A stretch of DNA of 15,519 bases from Verrucomicrobia bacterium UBA1727 (GTDB lineage: Bacteria > Verrucomicrobiota > Kiritimatiellia > RFP12 > UBA1067), in assembly GCA_002315875.1 (NCBI GenBank), contig DCIL01000010.1:5014-20532 (forward strand). Direction: 5' to 3'. Under the pieces are notes generated by a model, which saw only the letters and a list, made by a program, of their open reading frames with translations, searched no databases and was not told where the DNA came from. Positions 1-6,811 of the stretch are shown here, piece after piece. The number at the start of each line of letters is the position of its first letter. The stretch's first letter is position 1. The position numbers were made by a program, and so were the translations under genes.

Positions 1-734
1 TTCTTCGGCTCCGCGGCGATCTGCTCGAGTTTCTCCTTGATCAGCAACTCGGCATCATCACCACCCACGACGGCCTTGTTGGCGGCATCAAGCTTGGCGG
101 CCTGTTCCTTATTCGCGATGAGATTCTGGAAGCCGCCGCGCTTGCCGGCGGTCTGCTCCCAACCGGCGTTCATCGTCGCCCGCGCCTCGGTATTCTTCAG
201 CAACTGCATGATCGTCTGATCGCCGGGACGAAGCTCGGACAGCTTGCGATACGCGTCGCGCGCCTTGTCCCAGTTCTTCGCCATCGTGTAGTAGGTGGCG
301 ACGCGCTCGAGGAGGGACGGATCCTTGTTCGAGCATTCGTAGGCGGCCTCGATCGAAATCGCCGCGTGATCGGTCTTTCCCGCCGCCTCGGCGGCCTTGA
401 CCGCACACTCGATGTTGTCCGGATCGAGCGGATTCTGACAAAGGAGCCGCTCGGCCTCCATCATCGCTTCGTCGTACTTCGTCTTCTTGACGAGACCGGC
501 GACCTTCTGCCGCGCCATCATATAACCGAGCTTGGCGCCGAAACCGGCCTTGCCGTTCTTCTTGAAGTTGGCGATCTGCGCGGTTCTGAGCAGCTTGCGC
601 GTCTCCAGAACGTCCGGCGCGGCTTGAATCGCCTCCATCAGCAAATCAACCGCAAGATCATACTTCGCCGACTCCAGCGCCTGACGTCCGCGGTTCGTAA
701 AATTCTGTGCCTTCTGAGCTAAATCAACTGCCAT
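1..734 (-). CDS. TPR-like repeat protein, partial (C-terminus beyond left edge)
   Basis: The minus strand is open from an ATG at 734 to the window edge, giving 244 codons with no stop; the rest of the gene lies outside. The start is supported by GAGGGG at 744-749, nine bases upstream, and by an extended -10 promoter further up. The protein begins MAVDLAQKAQNF and has no signal peptide or membrane segment. It is made of amphipathic helix pairs with tetratricopeptide-like spacing, for example around residues 10-45, 95-125 (KYDEAMMEAERLL) and 150-200 (NWDKARDAYRKLSELRPGD). From about residue 200 it becomes lysine- and alanine-rich and probably coiled. TPR proteins act as protein-interaction scaffolds. 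No enzymatic motif is visible and I cannot name a partner. The TPR reading is fairly sure, the function unknown. Confidence 0.8.
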   Translation of the reverse strand, partial: MAVDLAQKAQNFTNRGRQALESAKYDLAVDLLMEAIQAAPDVLETRKLLRTAQIANFKKNGKAGFGAKLGYMMARQKVAGLVKKTKYDEAMMEAERLLCQNPLDPDNIECAVKAAEAAGKTDHAAISIEAAYECSNKDPSLLERVATYYTMAKNWDKARDAYRKLSELRPGDQTIMQLLKNTEARATMNAGWEQTAGKRGGFQNLIANKEQAAKLDAANKAVVGGDDAELLIKEKLEQIAAEPK

Positions 735-766
735 AAACTTATTCCCCTCACTCAATGAGTTTCGGT

Positions 767-775
767 ATTATATCA
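767..775 (-). promoter_or_regulatory. Extended -10 promoter for the TPR gene
   Basis: Read on the minus strand, the bases are TGATATAAT: a perfect TATAAT hexamer preceded by the TGn extension. Transcription would begin near 760, leaving a leader of about 26 bases that contains the GAGGGG ribosome binding site at 744-749. No good -35 box lies at 16-18 bp, which extended -10 promoters tolerate. Confidence 0.6.
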
Positions 776-798
776 TAATTCCCATGTCAATGGAGTTA

Positions 799-865
799 GG
801 GTGCGATTTTTCCTTGTAACATCCATTCCCCTTTGCAGCCACCCGACTATGCAAAAATCGCACCC
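799..865. repeat. 13-bp perfect inverted repeat with 41-nt loop
   Basis: The left arm GGGTGCGATTTTT (799-811) is exactly complementary to the right arm AAAAATCGCACCC (853-865). The loop is 41 nt. Inside it a second, competing stem is possible: TTTGCA at 832-837 with TGCAAA at 850-855, which overlaps the right arm. The element sits 27 bp downstream of the GH95 stop codon and just upstream of the TPR promoter. It could end or protect the GH95 transcript, or be a small palindromic mobile element; the sequence alone does not decide. The 7-mer GTTAGGG occurs on both sides (795-801 and 870-876). Confidence 0.75.
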
Positions 866-892
866 AGGGGTTAGGGATTAGGCAATAGGACG

Positions 893-3178
893 CTATTGTA
901 TGTCACAGGAGAAAATCACACCCTTGGCGACGTAGCCATTAGGATCGCCGCCGATGATCCGCTTCTCGACGACCTTACCGTCCTTCCAGGCGAGATCGAC
1001 CGTGTAACCGCCGCGGGCACGAAGTCCCGTTACGCGCCCCTCGCGCGCCCAGGCCGACGGGAGCGCGGGCAGGAGACGCAAAAGCACCTTGCCATCAGGA
1101 GTGCGCTCGTGACTCTGCAAAAGCATCTCGGCATACGCGGCGCAGCAGCCGAAGTTGCCGTCGATCTGGAACGGCGGATGCGCATCGAAAAGATTGGGAT
1201 ACGTTCCGCCGCGATAGCGATCGCGGACACGGATTACGGTATGGGTCAACTCCAGCTGATTTTCCAGAACGCCGTATGCATGATCGCCGTCGAGAAAGCG
1301 CGCCCAAAGCGCAACGCGCCAGCCCATGCCCCAGCCAGTCGCGACATCGCCGCGACGGATGAGCGACTTCTTCGCCGCGGCGAAAAGCTCCGGAGTTTCC
1401 GCCGTGATCTGATTGGACGGATAGACGGCGTAGAGATGGGAGACGTGGCGATGATGGTCTTCGGGATCATCCAGATCTTCCGTCCACTCCTGGAGCTGTC
1501 CCCACTTGCCGATCCTCAGAGGTTCGAGCTTCGCTCGCTTCGCGATGATATCGGCGAGCAGCGCGGAGTCCGTCTTGTCGGCGCCGAGGATCTTCGCGGA
1601 CTCGACCACCGCGGTAAAGAGGTCACGGACGATCTGCGCATCCGACGATGCTCCCGACACCCACTTGGTGCGACGTCCCTTCGGCGTGTTCTCCGGCGAA
1701 TAGCTCGGCGTGATGGTGAGGTTACCGGTGGCAGGATCGGTCACAAGAACGTCACAGAGAAATTCCGCCGCGCCCTTCATCACCGGAAAGGCCCGTTTCA
1801 GAAATTCGCGATCATGCGTGAAGAGCCAATGTTCCCAGAGATGCGTGCAGAGCCACGCGCCACCGAGCGGCCAAACGCCGTGGGGACCGTGAACAGGAAC
1901 CGTTATGCGCCAGCCGTCCATGTGATGGTGCGAGCACCATCCGCGCGCACCGTAGTAATCCTTCGCCGTTTTCGCACCGGAAACCGCGCATTCCTCGAGC
2001 GCCTTGAGAAGCGGCTCGGTAAGCTCACCGAGGTTGGTCGTCTCGGCCGGCCAGTAGTTCATCTCGAGATTGATATTGATCGTATAACTCGACTGCCACG
2101 GCGGAAAAAGCGACTCGTTCCAGATTCCCTGCAAAGTTGGAGGCTGCGTGCCGGGCTGGGACGAAGCGATGAGCAGATAACGACCGAACGCAAAGTAGAG
2201 CTCGGCGAGATGAGTATCCTTCGTCTCGCGGAACGTGCGGAGGCGCTCGGGTATGGTGCGTCCCGGATAGCGATCGGCTCCGAGATCGAGCCGACAACGA
2301 TCGAACTGGGCGCGGTAGGCGCGCACGTGCCTGTCCCTCAACTCATCGGGCGTGAACTTGAGCGCCGCGTCCATCTGCGCTCGCGCCTTCGCCTTCTCAT
2401 CGATCGATGAGCAGTCCGTCCAGTTTTTGTAACTGGTGGCGAGAGCCATCACGAGCGTCACCTCGTCGGCCTTTTCGATTATCATGAGCGAATTGTCCGT
2501 ATGCAGCTTGCCGCCCTTTACGATCGGCTTGAGCAGATGGTGGAAGCGCACACCTCCCCACTTTCCGAATTGATCCATCGAACGGCAGGAGTAGGAGATT
2601 TCGTCTACCCCCATTCCGCCGCCGCAGCCGTCAACGTACGGCGACTCGAAGAACGCAGTGAGCGAAAGCGAACCCGGCTTCGACGAGCGGAGACGGACGA
2701 CATAGACGTCGTCGGCCAGCGAAGTGAAGATCTCGCGGATGTAGGCGACATCTCCGATCTTGTACGTTGTCGTCTGCACGGCATCATTGAGCGAAAGCGT
2801 ACGACGGTAGTCACTCGGCGTAGAGTGTCCGTCGAACTTGATCATCAGGTTGCCTGCCGGATTGTAGGCAAACGAGTTACCGTTCTTCGAGGTCTGAAGT
2901 TTCTGCGACTGGAACCATTTGAGCGCACCATCGGGATCACCAGCGAGAATGCGCTTTTGGATTTCCTTCAGACATTCCTTCATCCGCAGCTCGCCGGCGT
3001 AGTTGGGATGTCCCGCCCAGATGGTATCCTCATTGCACTGTATTTTTTCCATCGAAGGCGCGGAGAAAACCATCGCCCCGATGCGACCGTTGCCGAGCGG
3101 CAGCGCTTCGTTCCAGCTCACCGCCGGAGTGTCGTATTCCATCAGCAGTGCCGCGGCGGCAATAAGAAGCAAACTCAT
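893..3178 (-). CDS. GH95 family glycoside hydrolase, probable alpha-L-fucosidase
   Basis: At 761 residues this is a full-length GH95-type protein. The N-terminal beta-sandwich domain carries the family opening WNEALPLGNGRIGAMVF (residues 22-38) and NEDTIWAG. The (alpha/alpha)6 barrel follows, with the catalytic-site segments known from bifidobacterial AfcA: NIN before MNYWPAE (N368, N370), SYSPEN (general acid candidate E496) and QIDGNFG (D673). GH95 enzymes are inverting alpha-1,2-L-fucosidases, a few acting as L-galactosidases; substrate cannot be fixed here. The start is the first possible one, since the djlA-like stop is in frame just upstream; AAGGGG lies 8 bases before the ATG. The N-terminus is hydrophobic (LLLIAAAALL) but lacks a basic residue and a clear cleavage site, so export is likely but not certain. 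It follows the djlA-like gene by 15 bp. Confidence 0.93.
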   Translation of the reverse strand: MSLLLIAAAALLMEYDTPAVSWNEALPLGNGRIGAMVFSAPSMEKIQCNEDTIWAGHPNYAGELRMKECLKEIQKRILAGDPDGALKWFQSQKLQTSKNGNSFAYNPAGNLMIKFDGHSTPSDYRRTLSLNDAVQTTTYKIGDVAYIREIFTSLADDVYVVRLRSSKPGSLSLTAFFESPYVDGCGGGMGVDEISYSCRSMDQFGKWGGVRFHHLLKPIVKGGKLHTDNSLMIIEKADEVTLVMALATSYKNWTDCSSIDEKAKARAQMDAALKFTPDELRDRHVRAYRAQFDRCRLDLGADRYPGRTIPERLRTFRETKDTHLAELYFAFGRYLLIASSQPGTQPPTLQGIWNESLFPPWQSSYTININLEMNYWPAETTNLGELTEPLLKALEECAVSGAKTAKDYYGARGWCSHHHMDGWRITVPVHGPHGVWPLGGAWLCTHLWEHWLFTHDREFLKRAFPVMKGAAEFLCDVLVTDPATGNLTITPSYSPENTPKGRRTKWVSGASSDAQIVRDLFTAVVESAKILGADKTDSALLADIIAKRAKLEPLRIGKWGQLQEWTEDLDDPEDHHRHVSHLYAVYPSNQITAETPELFAAAKKSLIRRGDVATGWGMGWRVALWARFLDGDHAYGVLENQLELTHTVIRVRDRYRGGTYPNLFDAHPPFQIDGNFGCCAAYAEMLLQSHERTPDGKVLLRLLPALPSAWAREGRVTGLRARGGYTVDLAWKDGKVVEKRIIGGDPNGYVAKGVIFSCDIQ

Positions 3179-3193
3179 CTCTCTGTCCCCTTC

Positions 3194-4003
3194 TCAGATT
3201 TTGCGGGCCGCCTTGATCTTCGACCACGCATCGTTGATGCGTCCCATCCGCTCGGTCGCCTTGCCGACCATCGCTTCGGGAAGTCCCTGCGCCCTGAGGG
3301 CGTCCGGATGATTCCTCTTGGCGAGCTCGCGGTACTTGCGCTTGATCTCGTCGTCCGATTCGTTTGCGGACGCTCCGAGCAGCCGATAGGCCTCGGCGAG
3401 TTCGTCCACGGGAGCGGACTCTCCGCCGCGCCTTCCGAGACGTGCACTGAAGAAATAGCGAAACCATTCCTCGCGAATCGAGAGCGCCCGCGGAATGCAC
3501 TGGAGAATCGTCAGCTCGTTCGCGGACACGGTTCCGTCCGCACAGGCGACATCCCACAGCAGTTCGTAGAACAGTTCGCGCACTTCCACCGATTCGACGA
3601 CCGCGGCAAATTCGCGGGCATAATCGTAGATCGTATTGTTATCATCCTTCGCCTTGCGGAAAACCTGCACCGCGTATTCACGAGCGGCCGCCTTGAAGCC
3701 GAGACGGGCGAACGCCGCCTCAACCTGATCGATCTCGTCCCGCGTGATGTGTCCGTCCGCCTTGGCCATCTTCGAAAGCATTGCCGCGGCAGAAGCACAG
3801 AAGATCATCGTGCGGCGGCGGTCGGACAGAGAAGAGTAATTGCCGCCGCCGGCCATGCGTCCGAGTTTTCGCGCGACGCTATCGCCACCGCCGCTTATAA
3901 GCTTTTCCGCCTGATGTCCGAGTATGGCTCCGATGATCGAACCGACCGGTCCGCCGAACAGCGAACCGAGAACGCTTCCCGCAAGCATCCCCTTCCAGCT
4001 CAT
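3194..4003 (-). CDS. djlA: DjlA-like membrane co-chaperone (TerB domain plus C-terminal J domain)
   Basis: The 269-residue protein matches DjlA in length and layout. A glycine-rich hydrophobic segment (residues 7-29, GSLFGGPVGSIIGAILG) would anchor it in the inner membrane. A TerB-like helical domain spans about 65-175, with two acidic repeats, KADGHITRDE and CADGTVSANE. A C-terminal J domain covers about 200-269 with the essential HPD at 232-234. J domains stimulate the ATPase of DnaK, so this should recruit DnaK to the membrane. I chose the ATG at 4003, not longer upstream starts, because it begins the anchor and makes a 4-bp ATGA overlap with the pseudouridine synthase stop. GAGG lies unusually close to the ATG (2-3 bases), so translational coupling probably matters. 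Confidence 0.88.
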   Translation of the reverse strand: MSWKGMLAGSVLGSLFGGPVGSIIGAILGHQAEKLISGGGDSVARKLGRMAGGGNYSSLSDRRRTMIFCASAAAMLSKMAKADGHITRDEIDQVEAAFARLGFKAAAREYAVQVFRKAKDDNNTIYDYAREFAAVVESVEVRELFYELLWDVACADGTVSANELTILQCIPRALSIREEWFRYFFSARLGRRGGESAPVDELAEAYRLLGASANESDDEIKRKYRELAKRNHPDALRAQGLPEAMVGKATERMGRINDAWSKIKAARKI

Positions 4004-4731
4004 TTCCTCAAGAGAGAGATTTCCTCGAGTGTGAGATCGCGCCATTCTCCGGGTTGGAGATCGGACGGCAGACGAAACGCGCCGACCTGGACACGCTTGA
4101 GCGACAACACGACAAGATGGGCGAGCGAGCACATCTTGCGGATCTGCCGCTTGCGTCCTTCGGAAAGCGTGAACTCGAGCCAACGCACGTTCGGCTCGAC
4201 GAAGGCATCGCGTCCCGGCGGATCGATCTCGCGCACTGGCACCGGACGAATCGTATACCCGTCATCAAGCGTAAGCGGCGAACGTAGCGTCGCGAGTTTT
4301 TCCTCGCTCCAACGTCCCGCCACCTTCACATGATAGAGCTTGCAGTGCTCGAAGCGCGGATGCGTCAGTTCGTTCACCAGGGCTCCGTCGTTGGACATGA
4401 GGAGGAGTCCTTCCGAATCCTTGTCGAGCCGTCCGATCGGAACGAGCCGCTCCGGCGTCTTCACCAACTCCGCAACCGTCGAACCACCGAACGGATCGCT
4501 CATCGTCGAGAGCACCCCGACCGGCTTGTAAAGGACGACGGTACGCTTCTGTTCGGCGGACGCGATGCGGCGTCCGTGAACGCGCACCACCGCTTCCGCA
4601 CCGAAGCGCGCGCCGGGTTCACGAACGACGAGTCCGTCCACGGTGACCGCCCCGGACTCGATGATCTCTGCGCTGGCACGACGCGATGCCACGCCAGCGC
4701 GCGCGAGAATATTCTGAAGCCGCTCCTCCAT
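4000..4731 (-). CDS. rluB: Ribosomal RNA pseudouridine synthase, RluB/RsuA family
   Basis: This 243-residue protein has an N-terminal S4 RNA-binding domain (about residues 2-60: RLQNILARAGVASRRASAE) and an RsuA/RluB catalytic domain. The catalytic motif GRLDKDSEGLLLMSNDG (about 100-116) contains the nucleophilic aspartate D103. YKPVGVLST and EGRKRQIRKMC are further family blocks. Such enzymes convert specific uridines of 23S rRNA (RluB, RluE, RluF) or 16S rRNA (RsuA) to pseudouridine. Layout and motif wording favour RluB, but the target base cannot be read from sequence. The ATG at 4731 shares its A with the stop codon of the upstream ThyX-like gene (TGATG); a GTG at 4734 is an alternative adding one residue. 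The 3' end overlaps the djlA-like gene by 4 bp. Confidence 0.9.
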   Translation of the reverse strand: MEERLQNILARAGVASRRASAEIIESGAVTVDGLVVREPGARFGAEAVVRVHGRRIASAEQKRTVVLYKPVGVLSTMSDPFGGSTVAELVKTPERLVPIGRLDKDSEGLLLMSNDGALVNELTHPRFEHCKLYHVKVAGRWSEEKLATLRSPLTLDDGYTIRPVPVREIDPPGRDAFVEPNVRWLEFTLSEGRKRQIRKMCSLAHLVVLSLKRVQVGAFRLPSDLQPGEWRDLTLEEISLLRK

Positions 4732-5291
4732 CACTTCACTTCACGATACTTCGCGACGGCCTTCTTCCACGCCTCGGTGCCGCAGAAGCCACAGCTCTTG
4801 AATTCGGGACAGAATCCGCGGTACACGCATTCGGGCACACAGCATTCGGCGACCTCTGGCTCCTTCTCGGCGATTGCCGCGACAACCTGCTTCCAAGCGG
4901 CGGTTGTCTCGGGTGAGGCCTGATGGCAAAGGCGACGGCGCGAGATAAACATCACGGCCTGCGCATTCGCGAAGCACTCGTGCATCACGGGAGTATCCTG
5001 ACGCGCGCCGGTGCGATCTATGCCAGTGCGGTCGGTGCGCTGAGTGGAGACGAAATGCTCGATGCCGTATTTATGGCGCACGATGTGCACGCTCACCCAA
5101 TAGGGAAGGTCCGTCCACTTCCAGTTGAAGCAGAGCTTGCGAATCGGCGAATGCTCGGCAAGCAGAATGCGCTTCTTCCATTTCGAGGACGGCTCCTTCG
5201 TGCCCTCCTCCTGCCGAATCGTGGTGCGCGCCGCATCCGCGACCTCACGCCACGTGCCTTTCACCCTCAAGAACTTTATCTTCGATTCCAT
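4731..5291 (-). CDS. Divergent ThyX-like (flavin-dependent thymidylate synthase superfamily) protein with Cys-rich tail
   Basis: In this 186-residue protein, residues 43-85 follow the ThyX pattern: an EHSPIR segment, then YWVSVHIVRH, then a serine and arginine (STQR). However, classical RHRxxSxNxxSxR reads RHKYGIEHFVSTQR (72-85). The first serine and the asparagine are replaced, and the last arginine is shifted by one. A helical segment around NAQAVMFISRRRL (109-121) matches the ThyX region after the motif. The C-terminus adds clustered cysteines (C150, C151, C155, C161, C167, C170) that could bind zinc or an iron-sulfur cluster. I recall similar proteins from phage and gut bacterial genomes labelled as FAD-dependent thymidylate synthase; I infer thymidylate synthase activity is unproven. 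GGAGG at 5302-5306 supports the start. The 65 bp upstream holds only a weak promoter-like sequence. Confidence 0.7.
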   Translation of the reverse strand: MESKIKFLRVKGTWREVADAARTTIRQEEGTKEPSSKWKKRILLAEHSPIRKLCFNWKWTDLPYWVSVHIVRHKYGIEHFVSTQRTDRTGIDRTGARQDTPVMHECFANAQAVMFISRRRLCHQASPETTAAWKQVVAAIAEKEPEVAECCVPECVYRGFCPEFKSCGFCGTEAWKKAVAKYREVK

Positions 5292-5301
5292 ATTCTGCTT
5301 A

Positions 5302-5306
5302 CCTCC
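5302..5306 (-). promoter_or_regulatory. Strong Shine-Dalgarno site of the ThyX-like gene
   Basis: GGAGG on the minus strand lies 10 bases before the ATG at 5291, slightly long spacing but the best ribosome binding site in the window. It fixes the start and shows that this organism uses Shine-Dalgarno initiation for at least some genes. Confidence 0.7.
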
Positions 5307-5356
5307 AATTCATTCTCCTTCGCGTTAGTTGTAGTCTTAAGTCGTGGTTGTAAAGG

Positions 5357-6673
5357 TTAAGTTATAGGATTCCTCATCATTGTCGCCAACGCATAGAGCG
5401 GTACGTCAACAAGTCCATCTTCGTTTGACTTCGCATCGGCAAGTGACGTCCGTACGGCCAGCAGCGGACTGTATTTCGCACGATAGACGCCCAATGACTT
5501 CGCCTGAAGATTACGCTCTGCCTTCACCTCGATCGGAACAATTCCCCTTGCCGTCTCCGCAAGAAAGTCGATTTCGGCCGTCGAATCGCTCGGTGCCCAG
5601 GTAAACGGCTCGATTCCTGCTGTCGCACGCAATTCCTGCTGGACGAACTGTTCGGTCAGTGCGCCCTTGAATTCCGTAAAGGCGCGGTTGCCTTCCAGAA
5701 TCACCGATGGCGCCAGATGCGACTGCGCCGCGAGAAGTCCGACGTCGACGCCGAAGAGCTTGAACATATGATTGCGATAAGACACGAGCGGCAATGCGGG
5801 TTTCGTCACGTTCCAGACACGATAGACTAGGCCCGCCGCCTCCAACCACTCAAACGGATCGTGCAGATCTCGCGCACGCGCCCGCTGTCCGTCCACCTCT
5901 ACCTCCGCAGACACGAATCGCTTGTCTTCCTTCGCCAGCTGCCGTGGCAACGAATCCCAGACGGCGGCAATTCGAGGCACATCACGTTTCGGCGCGTGCT
6001 TGCCGAAGTCGCGGGCATAATCAGATAGGATATCCTTCTGCACGGACCGCGCCTCGTCCAGCGACTGCATCTTCACATATGCTTCGACAGCCGCCGGCAT
6101 CCCACCAACCAGAAGATAGGTCTTAAGGAAATCACGCAACTTTTCGCTGAACGCCTTCATCAGCACAGCGTCACCTGACTCAACAATCTCCCAGAGCCGC
6201 TCTTCGCCCAGCGCCGTCAAGAACTCTCTGAAACTCATCGGATAGAGCGTCAGGAAATTCGTCTTGCCAACGGGATAGCCCGTTCCTTCCATTAGCGTAA
6301 GTCCAATGAGCGATCCAGCTGCGGCCATATGATATTCATTATGCTCCTCTTGCCAATACTTAAGTGCCGTGAGCGCCGAACCGCAAAGCTGGATCTCATC
6401 CATAATGACAAGCGTGTCGCCAGCCGTGATCGTCACCCCGGTGGCTACCTGAAGTCCCGTCAGAATCCGACGAAAATCAAACGCACCCTCAAATAGGCGT
6501 CCAATTTCCGGGTGACGCTCAAAATTGATATAAGCTGTTCTCGCATAATGTGTCCGCCCAAACTCCTTCAAGAGCCACGTCTTGCCGACCTGACGTGCGC
6601 CGCTCATCACGAGTGGCTTTCGTGTAGGACATTCGGCCCATTTTAGCAACTTATCAATGAAGTTCCGCGTCAT
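5357..6673 (-). CDS. AAA family ATPase with DUF4143 / PD-(D/E)XK-like C-terminal domain
   Basis: In this 438-residue protein the AAA_14-type ATPase domain carries Walker A GARQVGKT (residues 25-32) and Walker B TLVIMDEIQ (D92, E93). The C-terminal DUF4143 region includes EIDF (D369) and IEVK (E382, K384), the pattern of a PD-(D/E)XK nuclease fold. This large, patchily distributed family is common in anaerobic gut bacteria and archaea; cellular role and substrate are unknown and nuclease activity is unproven. The gene is transcribed alone or with the ThyX-like gene 65 bp downstream. The leader of about 80 bases has a good promoter but no Shine-Dalgarno sequence before the ATG. Nothing nearby forms an obvious partner, so it is probably an independent accessory gene. 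Confidence 0.9.
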   Translation of the reverse strand: MTRNFIDKLLKWAECPTRKPLVMSGARQVGKTWLLKEFGRTHYARTAYINFERHPEIGRLFEGAFDFRRILTGLQVATGVTITAGDTLVIMDEIQLCGSALTALKYWQEEHNEYHMAAAGSLIGLTLMEGTGYPVGKTNFLTLYPMSFREFLTALGEERLWEIVESGDAVLMKAFSEKLRDFLKTYLLVGGMPAAVEAYVKMQSLDEARSVQKDILSDYARDFGKHAPKRDVPRIAAVWDSLPRQLAKEDKRFVSAEVEVDGQRARARDLHDPFEWLEAAGLVYRVWNVTKPALPLVSYRNHMFKLFGVDVGLLAAQSHLAPSVILEGNRAFTEFKGALTEQFVQQELRATAGIEPFTWAPSDSTAEIDFLAETARGIVPIEVKAERNLQAKSLGVYRAKYSPLLAVRTSLADAKSNEDGLVDVPLYALATMMRNPIT

Positions 6674-6687
6674 GAACTTTGAAATGC

Positions 6688-6733
6688 TTTTTGGCTTTTC
6701 TCCGCACCACTTTTCGTATCATTTTGGCTTTTT
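6688..6733. repeat. Direct repeat TTTTGGCTTTT, two copies, in the ATPase leader
   Basis: On the plus strand TTTTGGCTTTT appears at 6689-6699 and 6722-6732, each with one further T on one side. The repeat starts are 33 bp apart, close to three helical turns. Both copies lie between the promoter and the ATG of the AAA ATPase gene. They might be a paired protein-binding site, or simple A/T-rich similarity. Confidence 0.5.
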
Positions 6734-6759
6734 AGATGACGAAGCTATTTGTTTGCTGA

Positions 6760-6789
6760 ATAATACCATATCACACACTCATCATTCAA
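6760..6789 (-). promoter_or_regulatory. Promoter for the AAA/DUF4143 ATPase gene
   Basis: On the minus strand TTGAAT (6784-6789) is followed after 18 bp by TATTAT (6760-6765). TGG directly before the -10 makes it an extended -10 as well. Transcription would start near 6753, giving a leader of about 80 bases. It separates this gene from the operon ending at 6812. I see no intrinsic terminator between them. Confidence 0.6.
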
Positions 6790-6811
6790 CTGGACAAAAT
6801 TCCTGGCGCCG

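Noticed and set aside
785..790. TTGACA on the minus strand as a -35 box for the TPR promoter
   Set aside because: Only 12 bp separate it from the TATAAT, too short for a sigma-70 promoter. The TGn extension explains the promoter better.
799..865. Intrinsic terminator for the GH95 transcript
   Set aside because: The loop is 41 nt and no U-run follows the stem in the minus-strand transcript. I kept it as an inverted repeat only.
795..876. GTTAGGG on both sides as a target-site duplication
   Set aside because: The left copy overlaps the inverted-repeat arm while the right copy is separated from it by several bases, so the ends do not match a clean insertion.
896..2410. 504-codon open frame on the plus strand
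   Set aside because: Antisense shadow of the GH95 catalytic domain; no recognisable protein features.
2501..4333. 610-codon open frame on the plus strand
   Set aside because: Antisense to GH95, the djlA-like gene and the pseudouridine synthase. No motif, no ribosome binding site, low-complexity charged composition.
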